A stretch of DNA of 26,194 nt from Stenotrophomonas sp. GTDB taxonomy: Bacteria > Pseudomonadota > Gammaproteobacteria > Xanthomonadales > Xanthomonadaceae. The translations under genes were made by a program, and so were the position numbers. Below are positions 1-8,669 of this stretch, piece by piece (the stretch's first letter is position 1; the number at the start of each line of letters is the position of its first letter). Location of the stretch: NCBI GenBank assembly GCA_003484865.1, contig DMZT01000123.1, positions 1 to 26,194 on the forward strand, read 5' to 3'. The notes under the pieces were generated by a model. That model had not been told where the DNA came from, did not search any database, and saw nothing but the letters and a program-made list of their open reading frames with translations.

Positions 1-1422
1 CAGCGCCTCGCGGATGCGCTCGGGCTCGCTGAGGTCGCGCACGATCAGCAGCTTGCAGTTGCGCCCGCCATAGCGCACATCGCCGACCGCCAGGCCGGCC
101 TGGAAGGCCTGGCCGTTGAAGCGGCGCATGCCGATCACTTCGCCAGCCCCGGCGCTCTGCAGGGGCAACTGGGCGAACAACTGCGCCCGCACGCGGGGCA
201 GGTCGTCGTCGGTGACGAGGGCGGCCAGCGGTTCGCCGAGCAGGGTGTGGTGGCCGTAGCCGAATTGGGTGGCCGCGCAGGCATTGGCGTACAGCACGTG
301 CTCCTCGGACAGGATCACCACGCCATCAGGCAGTACCCGCACCAGCTCGCGGAATTGTTCTTCGCGCTCACGCAGCAGGCGCCGCGACTGCTCGCGCTCG
401 GTGACATCCTGCAAGGTGCCCAGCACGCGCGGGCGGCCGGCGTCGTCCTGGCCGCTCTCGGCGCGCAGGTGCACCATCAGGGCGCGCCCGTCCATCGCCA
501 GCAACGGCAGTAGTACATCGATCTGCACGGGCTCGCCGGAGCTCATCTCCTGCAACAGTTGTTCGCTGAGCGCCGCCGTGGCCGGATCGGCCGGCACCAG
601 CAGCTCATCGAACCGGTGCCAGCGCCGGGCGTCGGGCGCGCGCCGCCCGAGCAGGCGATACACCTGATTGGCGTACCGGCCCAGGCCAGTGGCCGGGTCG
701 ATCTCCCATGCGCCGATGCGCGCCATCTCGTGCGCTTCTTCCACCCGGGCCAGCGCCTGGTCGCGGCGCAACAACGCCTGGTCTTCGCGGGTGCGGTCGA
801 TCGCGATCAACAGACGCGCGCGACGGCCGCCGTAATCGATGAAATTGCTGCGCATCTCCATCCGCCGGGTGCTGCCGTCACTCAGGCGCAGGTCGGCGGT
901 GATCACGCACAGTTGCTCGGGATTGGCGCGGATGTGGTCCAGCTTGGCCTCGAGCATGGCCTCGTGCCCGGGCGGCCACAGCGCGGTGATCGGCATCGCG
1001 GTGAAGGCCTCGCGGCTGAAGCCGAAGAAGCTGGCCGCGGCCGGGTTGACGTCCAGGATCGCCAGCGACGCCAGGTCGTAGACCAGGATCGGCCCGGGAT
1101 TGCCTTCGAACATCTGCCGGTGGCGCGTTTCCGAACTCTCCAGCCGCGCGTGGGTGTGCAGCACGTGCTGGGCCAGCGGGCGCAGCAGCAGATAGATCAG
1201 GGCCGCGCTGGCGACCACGAAGAATGTGCCCTTGATGGTCTGCCACTGCGCGGCCGTCTGCAGATCCCCGGCCACCAGCTTGACCGCCGCGTCGCTGCTC
1301 AGGATCCACACCAGGGCCAGCACCAGGTAGGCCACGACCACACGCCAGCGGTCGCGGCGCAGATCGCGTGCCAGCGGGGTCTCGGCAGCGGGTTCGGAAG
1401 GGCCTGGCAGGCGGGTCGACAT
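1..1422 (-). CDS. Membrane-anchored multi-PAS sensor protein, C-terminus cut by window edge
   Basis: 474 codons are visible and the frame is open to the left edge, so the output domain (GGDEF, EAL or histidine kinase) is outside the window. The start is the ATG at 1422; an in-frame TGA lies a short way upstream. A cytoplasmic N-terminus of about 25 residues is followed by two hydrophobic segments (roughly residues 26-43 and 62-82) with a short loop between them. Three PAS-like units follow: about 95-220 (opens RHRQMFEGNPGPILVYDL, with DVNPAAASFFGFSREAF), 235-345 (WEIDPATGLGRYANQVYRLLG) and 355-470 (FRELVRVLPDGVVILSE). It is therefore an inner-membrane sensor with cytoplasmic PAS modules. It is divergent from the PAS-GGDEF-EAL gene across about 150 nt, which suggests a shared cyclic-di-GMP theme (inference). 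Ligand and output are unknown. Confidence 0.8.
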   Translation of the reverse strand, partial: MSTRLPGPSEPAAETPLARDLRRDRWRVVVAYLVLALVWILSSDAAVKLVAGDLQTAAQWQTIKGTFFVVASAALIYLLLRPLAQHVLHTHARLESSETRHRQMFEGNPGPILVYDLASLAILDVNPAAASFFGFSREAFTAMPITALWPPGHEAMLEAKLDHIRANPEQLCVITADLRLSDGSTRRMEMRSNFIDYGGRRARLLIAIDRTREDQALLRRDQALARVEEAHEMARIGAWEIDPATGLGRYANQVYRLLGRRAPDARRWHRFDELLVPADPATAALSEQLLQEMSSGEPVQIDVLLPLLAMDGRALMVHLRAESGQDDAGRPRVLGTLQDVTEREQSRRLLREREEQFRELVRVLPDGVVILSEEHVLYANACAATQFGYGHHTLLGEPLAALVTDDDLPRVRAQLFAQLPLQSAGAGEVIGMRRFNGQAFQAGLAVGDVRYGGRNCKLLIVRDLSEPERIREAL

Positions 1423-1572
1423 GGGGCAGGGCGGGGCCAATCGGACAAGGCGAGTGTCATCTTACCTGCCCCGGGCGAGGATGCAGGGCACCAGGGAACT
1501 CAATAAACCGCAATCTCCGCCGTTAACGATTGCGTTCCCCGGTTGTCGGGTGCGTTATCGGAGTTACAGGGC

Positions 1573-4359
1573 GTGGACCAAGGGATTATCGCGAGTCTGC
1601 TGCAGCACCCATTGGCCTCGGCGCTGGTGATCCTCGACCGTGCTGGTCGCCCGATCGCCGCCAACCCGGCCGCGCGCGAGCATGGCCTGCCGGCGACGGT
1701 CGCCGCCTACGGGGAGGTGCTGGAAGACCTGCGCCTGCTCGCCGCCGACGGTGGGCTGGTGCCCTGCCAGCTTCCCGGCGGGCCCGGTGGTCGCTTCGAT
1801 GGCTGGATGCGCGCCGTGCACGATCCGGATGGGCACCTGCTGGCCTTCACCCTGAGCGTGCCCGAGCCGGTCGCCGCCTATGCGGGCAGCCGCTGGGAAG
1901 TGGCTCTGGATCACGCCGGGCACGGGCTGTGGGATTGGGATCTGCCCAGTGACAGTGTGCGCCGCTCACGGCGCTGGGACGGCCAGCCCATCGAGGATTT
2001 CCACAGTCATGCCGACGGTGTCAGCGCGCTGCTGGAGAACGTCCACCCGGACGATCAGCCCGCGGTGCGCCTGGCGATGGATGCCCACCTGCGCGGCGAG
2101 AGCGATGCCTATACCACCCAGTTCCGTGCCCGCCATCCCAACGGGGAGTGGCGCTGGGTGCTGGATCGCGGCCGCGTGGTCACCCGCACGGCCGACGGCC
2201 AGCCGCTGCGGATGGTCGGTACCCACACCGACATCCAGGCCCAGAAGCAGATGGAAGCCCAGCTGCGCGAGCAGCAGGTACACCTGCGCGAAGCCCAGCG
2301 GATCGCCAGCATGGGCAGTTGGTCGTGGGATCCGGAGGCGCGCCAGTTCTGGTGGTCGCCCGAGTTCCGGGCGTTGCTGGAGACCGGTGACGCACCGCTG
2401 CACGGCCGCCGCCACTGGCTGCGCCAGCTGGAGCCGCACTCCCGCGGCCGGCTGCGTGGCGCCTGGCGCCGGATGTGGCGCGATGGCGCGGCCACCACCC
2501 TGGAGCTGGAGCTGATTCGTGACAACGGCGGTGCGCTGCACCTGCGCGTGTGGATGCAGCCGTTGATCGGTCCGGACGGGCGGATCCAGCGCCTGCTCGG
2601 GCAGGTCCAGAACATCACCGAGCAACACCAGACCGATGCGCTGATCCGCTGGCGCACCGAGCTGCTCAATCGCGTCTCCGCGCTGGGTCGCATCGGCGGC
2701 TGCGAGATCGAGGTAGGCACCCGCCACATGCAGTGGACCGAGGAGTGCTATCGCATCCACGGCCTGCGCAAGGAGGCGATCAGCCTGGACCAGGCACTGA
2801 GCCTGTACACCCAGGACTCGCGCGACGCGTTCGAGGCGGCCCTGTTGCGGATCGCCGAGGGCGGGCTGCCCGAGCAGCTGGACCTGTGTTTCTACCGGCA
2901 GTCCGGGCTGCGCATCTGGGTGCAGGTGCTGATCGAGCTGGACCGCCGCGATGGCCTGCCGACCCGCTTCGTGGTGCTGTTCCGTGACATCACCCGCGAG
3001 CGCGAAGCCAACGAGCGCATTGAGCTGCTGGCGCATTACGATCTGCTCACCGGCCTGCCCAACCGCATGCTGCTGCGCGAGCAGACCGCAGACGCCATCG
3101 AGGAAGCCCGCGACCGCGGCAGCCCGCTGGCGATGCTGTTCATCGATCTGGATGGCTTCAAGACCATCAACGACACCTTCGGCCACGCCACCGGCGATGC
3201 GCTGCTCAAGGCGGCCGCCTCGCGCCTGCACCAGAGCCTGCGCAACAACGACCTGTTCGGGCGCTTCAGCGGGGACGAGTTCATCGTGGTGCTGCGCGAC
3301 CTGGCCGCGCCGGAAGACGCGGGCCACGTCGCGCGCAAGCTGATCGCCTCACTGGCCGAGCCGCTGCACCGCGGCGAGAGCACGTTGAAGGTCGGCGCCA
3401 GCGTCGGCATCGCGATGCTCGACGACAGCCGCCAGGATTTCGAATCACTGCTGCGCGCCGCCGATGCGGCGATGTACGCGGCCAAGGAAGCCGGGCGCAA
3501 CACCTACCAGTATTACAGCCAGGACGCGCTGGCCAAGATCCAGCGCAAGCTGGAGATCGAGCACGCGCTGCTTGGCGCGATCGAACGCGAAGAGTTCACC
3601 CTGGCCTACCAGCCCCTGATGCATGCCGAGAACGACCAGCCCCCGGCGATCGAGGCGCTGCTGCGCTGGCATCGCCCGGGCATCGGCTACTGCAGCCCGG
3701 CCGAGTTCATCCCGATTGCCGAGAAGTGCGGCGAGATCGTGCGCATCGGCGACTGGGTGCTGGCCGAAGCCTGCCGCCAGGCCGCCGCGTGGGACGCTGC
3801 CGGCCTGCAGTTCGACCGCGTGGCGGTGAACGTTTCGGCCGTGCAGCTGCGCGACCGCGGCTTTGCCGAGCGCGTGATCGACATCTGCCACGCCCACGGC
3901 TGGCCACCGCAGCGCCTGGAGCTGGAGCTGACCGAGTCCGCCCTGATCCGTGACACCGAGGTGCTGCGGCATTGCTTCGATGTCCTCGAGCGCCACGGCG
4001 TGCCGCTGGCCGTCGACGATTTCGGCACCGGTTTCTCGAACCTGCATTATCTCAATCGCTTCCCGGTCGGCCGCCTCAAGATCGACCGCAGCTTCGTGCA
4101 GGGCATGCTGCACGATGCCGGCACCGCCGAAGTCACCCAGGCGATCGTGCATCTGGGCCATGCGCTGGGCATGAAGGTCGTGGCCGAAGGGGTGGAGACC
4201 GAGCAGGAAGAGGCGATGCTGCGCCGCCAGGGCTGTGATGAGATCCAGGGCTACCTGTACTCGCGCCCGCTGGCCCCGCGCGATCTGGCGCAGTGGTTGA
4301 AGCTGGGTACCCAGACGCCGCCACGCGAGAGTTATGCAGCGGTGACGCAAAGCGTTTGA
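1573..4359 (+). CDS. PAS-GGDEF-EAL protein (dual cyclic-di-GMP cyclase/phosphodiesterase)
   Basis: About 928 residues, soluble, with no membrane segment. Several PAS-type repeats fill residues 1-480; the second has the typical FRARHPNGEWRWV and GTHTDIQAQKQ ending. The GGDEF domain (about 490-655) has SGDEF at 566-570 in place of GGDEF, and an RNND inhibitory site exactly five residues before it, the canonical I-site spacing. The EAL domain (about 675-925) keeps EALLRW at 694, ELTES, DDFGTGFSNL (Asp815/Asp816), LKIDRSF, VVAEGVE and QGY, so the metal ligands and catalytic residues of an active phosphodiesterase look complete. Such proteins make or destroy cyclic-di-GMP under control of the PAS input. 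Start: GTG at 1573 has GGAG nine bases upstream; an in-frame TTG at 1543 has no ribosome site. Which activity dominates cannot be told from sequence. Confidence 0.9.
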   Translation: MDQGIIASLLQHPLASALVILDRAGRPIAANPAAREHGLPATVAAYGEVLEDLRLLAADGGLVPCQLPGGPGGRFDGWMRAVHDPDGHLLAFTLSVPEPVAAYAGSRWEVALDHAGHGLWDWDLPSDSVRRSRRWDGQPIEDFHSHADGVSALLENVHPDDQPAVRLAMDAHLRGESDAYTTQFRARHPNGEWRWVLDRGRVVTRTADGQPLRMVGTHTDIQAQKQMEAQLREQQVHLREAQRIASMGSWSWDPEARQFWWSPEFRALLETGDAPLHGRRHWLRQLEPHSRGRLRGAWRRMWRDGAATTLELELIRDNGGALHLRVWMQPLIGPDGRIQRLLGQVQNITEQHQTDALIRWRTELLNRVSALGRIGGCEIEVGTRHMQWTEECYRIHGLRKEAISLDQALSLYTQDSRDAFEAALLRIAEGGLPEQLDLCFYRQSGLRIWVQVLIELDRRDGLPTRFVVLFRDITREREANERIELLAHYDLLTGLPNRMLLREQTADAIEEARDRGSPLAMLFIDLDGFKTINDTFGHATGDALLKAAASRLHQSLRNNDLFGRFSGDEFIVVLRDLAAPEDAGHVARKLIASLAEPLHRGESTLKVGASVGIAMLDDSRQDFESLLRAADAAMYAAKEAGRNTYQYYSQDALAKIQRKLEIEHALLGAIEREEFTLAYQPLMHAENDQPPAIEALLRWHRPGIGYCSPAEFIPIAEKCGEIVRIGDWVLAEACRQAAAWDAAGLQFDRVAVNVSAVQLRDRGFAERVIDICHAHGWPPQRLELELTESALIRDTEVLRHCFDVLERHGVPLAVDDFGTGFSNLHYLNRFPVGRLKIDRSFVQGMLHDAGTAEVTQAIVHLGHALGMKVVAEGVETEQEEAMLRRQGCDEIQGYLYSRPLAPRDLAQWLKLGTQTPPRESYAAVTQSV

Positions 4360-4390
4360 GGGCGGCGTCGTCGCCCTGTGCGGGGCTGCC

Positions 4391-4418
4391 CGCCTGACCT
4401 GACTCTGAGAATCAGGCG
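4391..4418. repeat. Inverted repeat after the GGDEF-EAL gene, possible transcription end
   Basis: CGCCTGA (4391-4397) pairs with TCAGGCG (4412-4418). A nested alternative pairs CCTGA (4398-4402) with TCAGG (4412-4416). It starts 31 nt after the stop codon of the PAS-GGDEF-EAL gene. No run of T follows, so it is not a classical intrinsic terminator. Confidence 0.3.
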
Positions 4419-4630
4419 GTTGCCAACGGCGTCGCCAGCCTGACTGGTGCAGCGCCCTGGCGAGATGCGGGAGGACTTCCTTTGTAGTCGATCCTCGCCA
4501 CCAGCGACTCTCACAACAGGATGGGCAGGCAGCAATGGCCGAGCGTGCGTTTACGTTCGGCTGTGTAGCATTCGATCCGGTAGTAGTCGCGCATCGGCAG
4601 GCTCACGCCAGGCAAGGCGGGAGGATATCC

Positions 4631-4699
4631 ATGTTGAATGCCTTTTGCGGGTCCGCGACGGAGCAATTGTGCTCCGGTAACTGCATCGATACAGACTGA
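4631..4699 (+). CDS. Candidate small ORF, 22-residue Cys-containing peptide
   Basis: An ATG at 4631 is preceded by GGGAGGA (4619-4625), one of the best Shine-Dalgarno sequences in the window, at five-base spacing. It opens a 22-codon frame ending in TGA at 4697-4699. The peptide begins MLNAFCGS and contains three cysteines (residues 6, 14 and 18). A stem-loop CGGAGCA-ATTG-TGCTCCG (4659-4676) lies inside it. I recognise no family. It could be a real small protein, a leader peptide, or chance; no larger gene follows on this strand. Confidence 0.3.
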   Translation: MLNAFCGSATEQLCSGNCIDTD

Positions 4700-4726
4700 T
4701 CGGGAGACGTGGCGGATGCCGCGCCG

Positions 4727-5023
4727 TCAGCGCGCAGCTGCACCCAGATCATCACCGCTCAAGCCCAGATCCCAGGCCAGGCCGGCGAGGGCAGGATCGA
4801 TCGCGGGTGGCAGTGCGGTAATGGCGGGCGAGGGGCGCTTGGCCAGCTGCGCCAGTTCCTGCTGGGCAAGCTGCTCCAGCCGGGCGATCAGGGCGCGGCC
4901 CTGCAGTGGCGCAGCCGCAGGGGCAGGTGCGGCTGCGAGAGTGACGGCGTCACTGCCCGGCACCGCCGGCTCCAGCTCGGCGGGGACAACAGAGGCAACC
5001 GACAGCAGGGACGCGTTCAACAT
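4727..5023 (-). CDS. Doubtful Ala/Pro-rich hypothetical protein
   Basis: The frame is open from 5110, but the first good ATG after the hairpin at 5065-5088 is at 5023, giving 98 residues. The protein is Ala/Leu/Pro-rich with one possible amphipathic helix (RALIARLEQLAQQELAQLA) and no recognised domain, signal peptide or membrane segment. It lies downstream of the chemotaxis gene on the same strand, apparently beyond that gene's terminator-like hairpin, and no clear ribosome site precedes either start. It may be a lineage-specific small protein or a spurious GC-rich frame. Confidence 0.35.
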   Translation of the reverse strand: MLNASLLSVASVVPAELEPAVPGSDAVTLAAAPAPAAAPLQGRALIARLEQLAQQELAQLAKRPSPAITALPPAIDPALAGLAWDLGLSGDDLGAAAR

Positions 5024-5064
5024 CAGGTAATCATCTGCAGCCAAGGCGGGTAGTGCAAGCACAA

Positions 5065-5088
5065 CGGCCCCGGGGTAAACCGGGGCCG
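5065..5088 (-). terminator. GC-rich hairpin after the chemotaxis gene
   Basis: CGGCCCCGG (5065-5073) and CCGGGGCCG (5080-5088) form a perfect nine-pair stem with a six-base loop, 35 nt beyond the stop codon of the chemotaxis gene. The following transcript reads UUGUGCUUGC, so the U-tract is weak. Confidence 0.5.
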
Positions 5089-5122
5089 CAGGGTGTGCCG
5101 GGAAGGGCACGGTAAAGCTGGA

Positions 5123-6313
5123 TCAGAACAACTCGACCGCGCCGGCGGCCATGCTCTGCTGGGCGACGGCCTTGTGCGGCGGGCGCTCCCACTCGGTGCG
5201 CATGTCGCGCAGGCGGGTGCCGGTGCGCTGCAGGGCGGTCACGACTTCTTCGTCGAACACGCCGCCACTGCGATGCAGCAGTTCCTGCAGGGCCACCGCC
5301 TCGCGGTTGATCGCGGTCAGGCGATCCAGGTGGGTATGCACGCCGCCCAGGGCCTGGGTGGCGATGTCCTCGAACTGCAGGGCACGCACGGCTTCGGCGA
5401 CGCTGCTGTCGATGGCGCGGCCGCACTCGGAGATCTCACGCATGCCGTCACCCAGCGATGCGTTGATCTGGGCCACGTTGTCCAGCATCTGCGCGGCTTC
5501 ATGGCGCGCTTCGCGGGAGCGGTCCATATCGCGGGAGGCCATGTGCGAGACGGTCTCGCGCACCTTGGCGATGGCGTCCTTGGAGCTGTGGGCCAGCTTG
5601 CGGATCTGCTCGTTGAAGGTGGTGGAACGCTCGGACAGGTTGCGGACTTCGTCGGCGACCACCGCGAAACCGCGGCCGGCTTCACCAGCACGCGCGGCCT
5701 CGATGGCGGCGTTCAGGGCCAGCAGGTTGGTCTGGTCGGCAATCGACTTGACGTCTTCCAGCAGCGCGAAAATGCCATCCAGGTGCTGCGCCATCTGGTC
5801 GATGTGCTGCACGGTGGTGCTGCTCTGGCCGCTGACCTGCTCCAGCGCCTCGACCAGCTGCTCCATGCGATGGCTGGCGTGCTGGGCGAAACGGGCCACG
5901 TCGACGCCGGCACCACCTTCGTCACCGGCGCGGTCGACGATACGGGCCAGGGCCTGGCTCTGCTGGCGCGACTTGCGGTTCATGGCATCGAAGCTGCTGC
6001 CCAGGCCACCGACCGCATGTCGGATCAGATCGCGGGCACGTTCGACCTCGCCACGCGAGCCTTCGATTTCGTTGCCGACAAACGAGCGCAGCTCGGTCAG
6101 CAACTGGTCCTGCTCGCGCAGGATGCGGGCCTGCTCAGGCGAACGCTGGGTCTGGGCGCGGGCGCTCCACCAGGCAAACCCGAGCCAGCTGAGCGTCATC
6201 GTGCTCAGGATCGCCCAACGCAGGGCGGCTGGCCACTCGAAGCCGATGGCAAAGGGAAGCAGAAGGGTCAGGACCAGGGGGGCGGCCAGACGGATGAAGA
6301 GGCGTGAGTACAT
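5123..6313 (-). CDS. Methyl-accepting chemotaxis protein, short type without a ligand-binding domain
   Basis: 396 residues. ATG at 6313 is chosen because the protein opens with [20 protein letters not shown]; upstream in-frame codons encode Pro/Arg-rich shadow sequence. Two hydrophobic segments (about 7-25 and 30-49) leave almost no periplasmic loop, so any signal is probably sensed in the membrane or cytoplasm. The signalling hairpin at about 189-230 has the highly conserved tip [20 protein letters not shown] followed by [18 protein letters not shown], the CheA/CheW contact region. After it comes [11 protein letters not shown] (312-322), whose Asp316 and Gln320 have the D-x-x-x-Q spacing of CheZ-type phosphatases. 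It has its own sigma-28 promoter at 6343-6369, tying it to the flagellar regulon. No other chemotaxis gene is nearby. The stimulus is unknown. Confidence 0.9.
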   Translation of the reverse strand: MYSRLFIRLAAPLVLTLLLPFAIGFEWPAALRWAILSTMTLSWLGFAWWSARAQTQRSPEQARILREQDQLLTELRSFVGNEIEGSRGEVERARDLIRHAVGGLGSSFDAMNRKSRQQSQALARIVDRAGDEGGAGVDVARFAQHASHRMEQLVEALEQVSGQSSTTVQHIDQMAQHLDGIFALLEDVKSIADQTNLLALNAAIEAARAGEAGRGFAVVADEVRNLSERSTTFNEQIRKLAHSSKDAIAKVRETVSHMASRDMDRSREARHEAAQMLDNVAQINASLGDGMREISECGRAIDSSVAEAVRALQFEDIATQALGGVHTHLDRLTAINREAVALQELLHRSGGVFDEEVVTALQRTGTRLRDMRTEWERPPHKAVAQQSMAAGAVELF

Positions 6314-6342
6314 GGACGTTCTCGGGGAGGTGCACGGATGCT

Positions 6343-6369
6343 GTATCGGCCGTACCCCGGTTTGCTTTA
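6343..6369 (-). promoter_or_regulatory. Sigma-28 (FliA) promoter of the chemotaxis gene
   Basis: Read on the minus strand: TAAAGCAA (6369-6362), an 11-nt spacer, then GCCGATAC (6350-6343). The FliA consensus is TAAAGTTT-N11-GCCGATAA; the spacer is exact and the -10 element differs at one base. Transcription would start near 6336, leaving a leader of about 22 nt before the ATG at 6313. Confidence 0.8.
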
Positions 6370-6459
6370 GCCGTCCGCATGATTTTTCCGCCCGTCGCCC
6401 TCGACCCAAGGGGCACGAGGCTGGGCCGCCGATCCCGCCGGCGGCCCCTTCGCCGCGGC

Positions 6460-7074
6460 TCAGCGCAGCTGGCGCGCGACCGCTTCGAGCATCGTTTTGC
6501 GGGAGAACAGGAAGTCCCAGTACTGGCCGCCGGTCTGGCGCCACAGCACTGCCGAGCGGACCGCCGCCAACAGCAGGGCGCGGATCTCGGCGACCACGCC
6601 GGCCTGGCCGAGGTAGTGCGGATTGCCCTGGACCATCACGCGCGGCTTGAGGTTGCTGATGGTGTCTGCGTACAGGCCGCCCAGCGCGGCGAGCACGTCC
6701 GGGTGGGCGCTGTCGCCGAGCTCGCTGGCCTGGGCCTGGGCGCGCTCGATGCCGGTGCTGACCTTGGCCACGATCTCGTTCTCGCGCACGAACCGGCGCT
6801 CCAGCTGCAGCACGGACAAGGCCAGGCGAGGCAGGTGCTCATCCTGGCCCTGGCTGCTCAGGTAGTTGTGCAGCAGGCGCAGGCCCGGGGCGACATTGCT
6901 GGCGCTGCCGTAGATCTCCTGCGGGCTGGCCGCGTCAATGCGGAACACGCTCTCCACCGCGGTGCGGACCACGGCGGCTTCGGAGTGGCCGGTTTCGGCG
7001 ATGCGGCGGACCTGCTGCAGGGCCTGGGCGATGCCGGCCAGAGCAAGAACGCGGTCGTCGACGGAAAAACTCAT
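6460..7074 (-). CDS. hflD: High frequency lysogenization protein HflD homolog
   Basis: 204 residues, close to the ~213 of E. coli HflD. The helical protein begins [20 protein letters not shown] and includes [38 protein letters not shown] and [12 protein letters not shown], which is the HflD (YcfC) pattern. E. coli HflD is a peripheral inner-membrane protein that binds phage lambda CII; its role outside phage biology is unclear. Its ATG overlaps the TGA of mnmA by 4 nt (ATGA at 7071-7074), so translation is probably coupled. The order mnmA-hflD is the same in E. coli, which supports the call. Confidence 0.93.
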   Translation of the reverse strand: MSFSVDDRVLALAGIAQALQQVRRIAETGHSEAAVVRTAVESVFRIDAASPQEIYGSASNVAPGLRLLHNYLSSQGQDEHLPRLALSVLQLERRFVRENEIVAKVSTGIERAQAQASELGDSAHPDVLAALGGLYADTISNLKPRVMVQGNPHYLGQAGVVAEIRALLLAAVRSAVLWRQTGGQYWDFLFSRKTMLEAVARQLR

Positions 7075-8210
7075 GCAGCAGATACCTCGAAAGGAGAAGG
7101 GGTGGCGCGAAGGCGCTGTTCCAGGGGGGCATCGGTGGCGGCGATGACGGCGCCGCCAAGGCAGACCTCATCGTCATACAACACCAGCGATTGACCGGGG
7201 GTGACGGCACGCTGCGGCCGGGCGAAGCGCACCTCCAGGGTGCCGTCATCGCGCACAGACACCGTGCAGGGTTCATCGGGCTGGCGGTACCGGGTCTGGG
7301 CAGTGCACGCGAACCGGCGCGCGGGCGGGGCGCCGGCGATCCAGTGGGCGGCCTCGGAGTGCAGCCGGGTGGACTGCAGCCACGGGCTCTCGCGGTCCTG
7401 GTCCACGTACAGCACGTTGCTGGCGACGTCCTTGCCGACCACATACCACGGCGCCGCCGGCCGGCCTCGCACACCGCCGATGTTCAGGCCCTCGCGCTGG
7501 CCGAGCGTGAAATAGAACACGCCGGGATGTTCGGCGATCAGGGCGCCATCGGGATCGCGGATCTCGCCTGTTTTCGCCGGCAGATAGCGGCCGAGGAACT
7601 CGCGGAAGTCCCGTTCGCCGATGAAGCAGATCCCGGTGGAATCCTTCTTGGCGTGGGTGGGCAGGCGCGCGTCCCGGGCAATCCGGCGCAGGTCGTTCTT
7701 CTGCAGATCGCCGATCGGGAACAGCGTGGCGGCCAGCTGTTCCTGGCCCAGCTGGTGCAGGAAGTAGCTCTGATCCTTGCTGCGGTCGGCACCACGCAGC
7801 AGTGCCCAGCGGCCGCCGACCTGCGCGACACGGGCGTAATGCCCGGTCGCGATGCGCTCGGCGCCGAGCTCACGCGCGGCATCGAGGAAATGCTTGAACT
7901 TCACTTCGCGGTTGCACAGCACGTCCGGATTGGGCGTGCGGCCGGCGGCGTACTCGGCCAGGAAGTGTTCGAACACCCCTTGCCAGTACTCGCTGGAGAA
8001 ATCGCGGAAGTGGAACGGGATGCCGAGCAGGCCGCACACGGCCACGGCATCGCGGCGGTCATCTTCGGCGCGGCAATCGCCGCTGCCGTCATCGGCCCAG
8101 TTCTGCATGAACAGCCCGGCCACCGGCTCGCCCTGCTGGACCAGCCGCCAGGCCGCGACGGAGGAGTCCACGCCGCCGGAGACACCGACCATGATGCGCG
8201 GGGTGCTCAT
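7071..8210 (-). CDS. mnmA: tRNA-specific 2-thiouridylase MnmA
   Basis: 379 residues. It catalyses 2-thiolation of the wobble uridine (s2U34) in tRNAs for Lys, Glu and Gln, taking sulfur from the IscS/Tus relay. The PP-loop GVSGGVDSS is at 9-17, followed by FMQNW. The catalytic Cys99 ([12 protein letters not shown]) and Cys195 ([10 protein letters not shown]) match the E. coli pair Cys102/Cys199. The C-terminal beta domains follow ([18 protein letters not shown]). ATG at 8210 is chosen because it puts the PP-loop at the usual distance from the N-terminus and overlaps the nudJ stop as ATGA; the longer open frame upstream is antisense-like sequence. Third gene of a four-gene operon. Confidence 0.97.
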   Translation of the reverse strand: MSTPRIMVGVSGGVDSSVAAWRLVQQGEPVAGLFMQNWADDGSGDCRAEDDRRDAVAVCGLLGIPFHFRDFSSEYWQGVFEHFLAEYAAGRTPNPDVLCNREVKFKHFLDAARELGAERIATGHYARVAQVGGRWALLRGADRSKDQSYFLHQLGQEQLAATLFPIGDLQKNDLRRIARDARLPTHAKKDSTGICFIGERDFREFLGRYLPAKTGEIRDPDGALIAEHPGVFYFTLGQREGLNIGGVRGRPAAPWYVVGKDVASNVLYVDQDRESPWLQSTRLHSEAAHWIAGAPPARRFACTAQTRYRQPDEPCTVSVRDDGTLEVRFARPQRAVTPGQSLVLYDDEVCLGGAVIAATDAPLEQRLRATPSPFEVSAA

Positions 8211-8668
8211 GCAGCCTCCTTGACGATGGAGAGCGGGTGGCGCTGGCCCGCCAGGTAATCTTCGACCACCTGCCAGACCAGTGGGCTGCGCAGGCGGTCG
8301 GGATCGGCCTTCAGCTCGGCCGGGGTCAGCCAGAGCGCGCGCAGGATGCCGTCGTCCAGCGGCCGGTCGGGATCGTGCGACACCGGTTCGGCCGCGTAGG
8401 CAAAGCGCAGGAACGGCGTGCCATCCGGGGCGGTCCACTGGTAGGTACCGATGAAGGCGCTCAAGCGCACCGTCCAGCCGGTCTCTTCCAGCGTTTCACG
8501 CATGGCAGCCGCCGCCAGCGATTCGTCCGGCTCCAGGTGCCCAGCGGGCTGGTTCAGCACCTGGCGCCCGTCGATCGCCTCCTCGACCAGCAACAGACGC
8601 CCATCACGCACCACCACGGTGGCCACGGTGACATGGGGCGTCCAGCGCGGTTCCTGCACGGCATTCAC
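8207..8668 (-). CDS. nudJ: Nudix hydrolase, NudJ-type phosphatase
   Basis: 153 residues with one Nudix fold. The Nudix box fits GX5EX7REUXEEXGU exactly: Gly43, Glu49, Arg57-Glu58, Glu61-Glu62 and Gly64-Trp65. E. coli NudJ hydrolyses nucleoside tri- and diphosphates and the thiamine intermediate HMP-PP. Upstream of the box, [19 protein letters not shown] and [10 protein letters not shown] are typical of the NudJ subgroup, and the following mnmA-hflD order is that of E. coli. The start is GTG at 8668, one base after the TGA of the preceding gene. The stop overlaps the mnmA start (ATGA). Confidence 0.92.
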   Translation of the reverse strand: MNAVQEPRWTPHVTVATVVVRDGRLLLVEEAIDGRQVLNQPAGHLEPDESLAAAAMRETLEETGWTVRLSAFIGTYQWTAPDGTPFLRFAYAAEPVSHDPDRPLDDGILRALWLTPAELKADPDRLRSPLVWQVVEDYLAGQRHPLSIVKEAA

Positions 8669-8669
8669 T

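Larger units (their letters stand above)
4360..4726. other. Gene-poor stretch between the GGDEF-EAL gene and the Ala-rich ORF
   Basis: About 370 nt without a recognisable gene. It is visibly less GC-rich than the flanking genes. It holds an inverted repeat at 4391-4418 and a 22-codon ORF with a strong ribosome site at 4631-4699 (both listed separately). No tRNA cloverleaf was found. Confidence 0.5.

Noticed and set aside
457..468. DMHA instead of DQHA in MutL as an inactivating change (protein residues 457-468)
   Set aside because: Met at this position is common in MutH-less gammaproteobacterial MutL proteins; the metal-binding residues are kept.
559..1506. 315-codon plus-strand frame over the left PAS gene
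   Set aside because: Shadow of the minus-strand PAS protein, which has clear domain motifs.
1504..1526. Sigma-28-like TAAA...GCCGTTAA upstream of the GGDEF-EAL gene
   Set aside because: Only 11 nt separate TAAA from the -10 element; the consensus needs 15.
4560..4600. TTCGATCC resembling a tRNA T-loop
   Set aside because: No pairing stem around it and no acceptor or anticodon arm.
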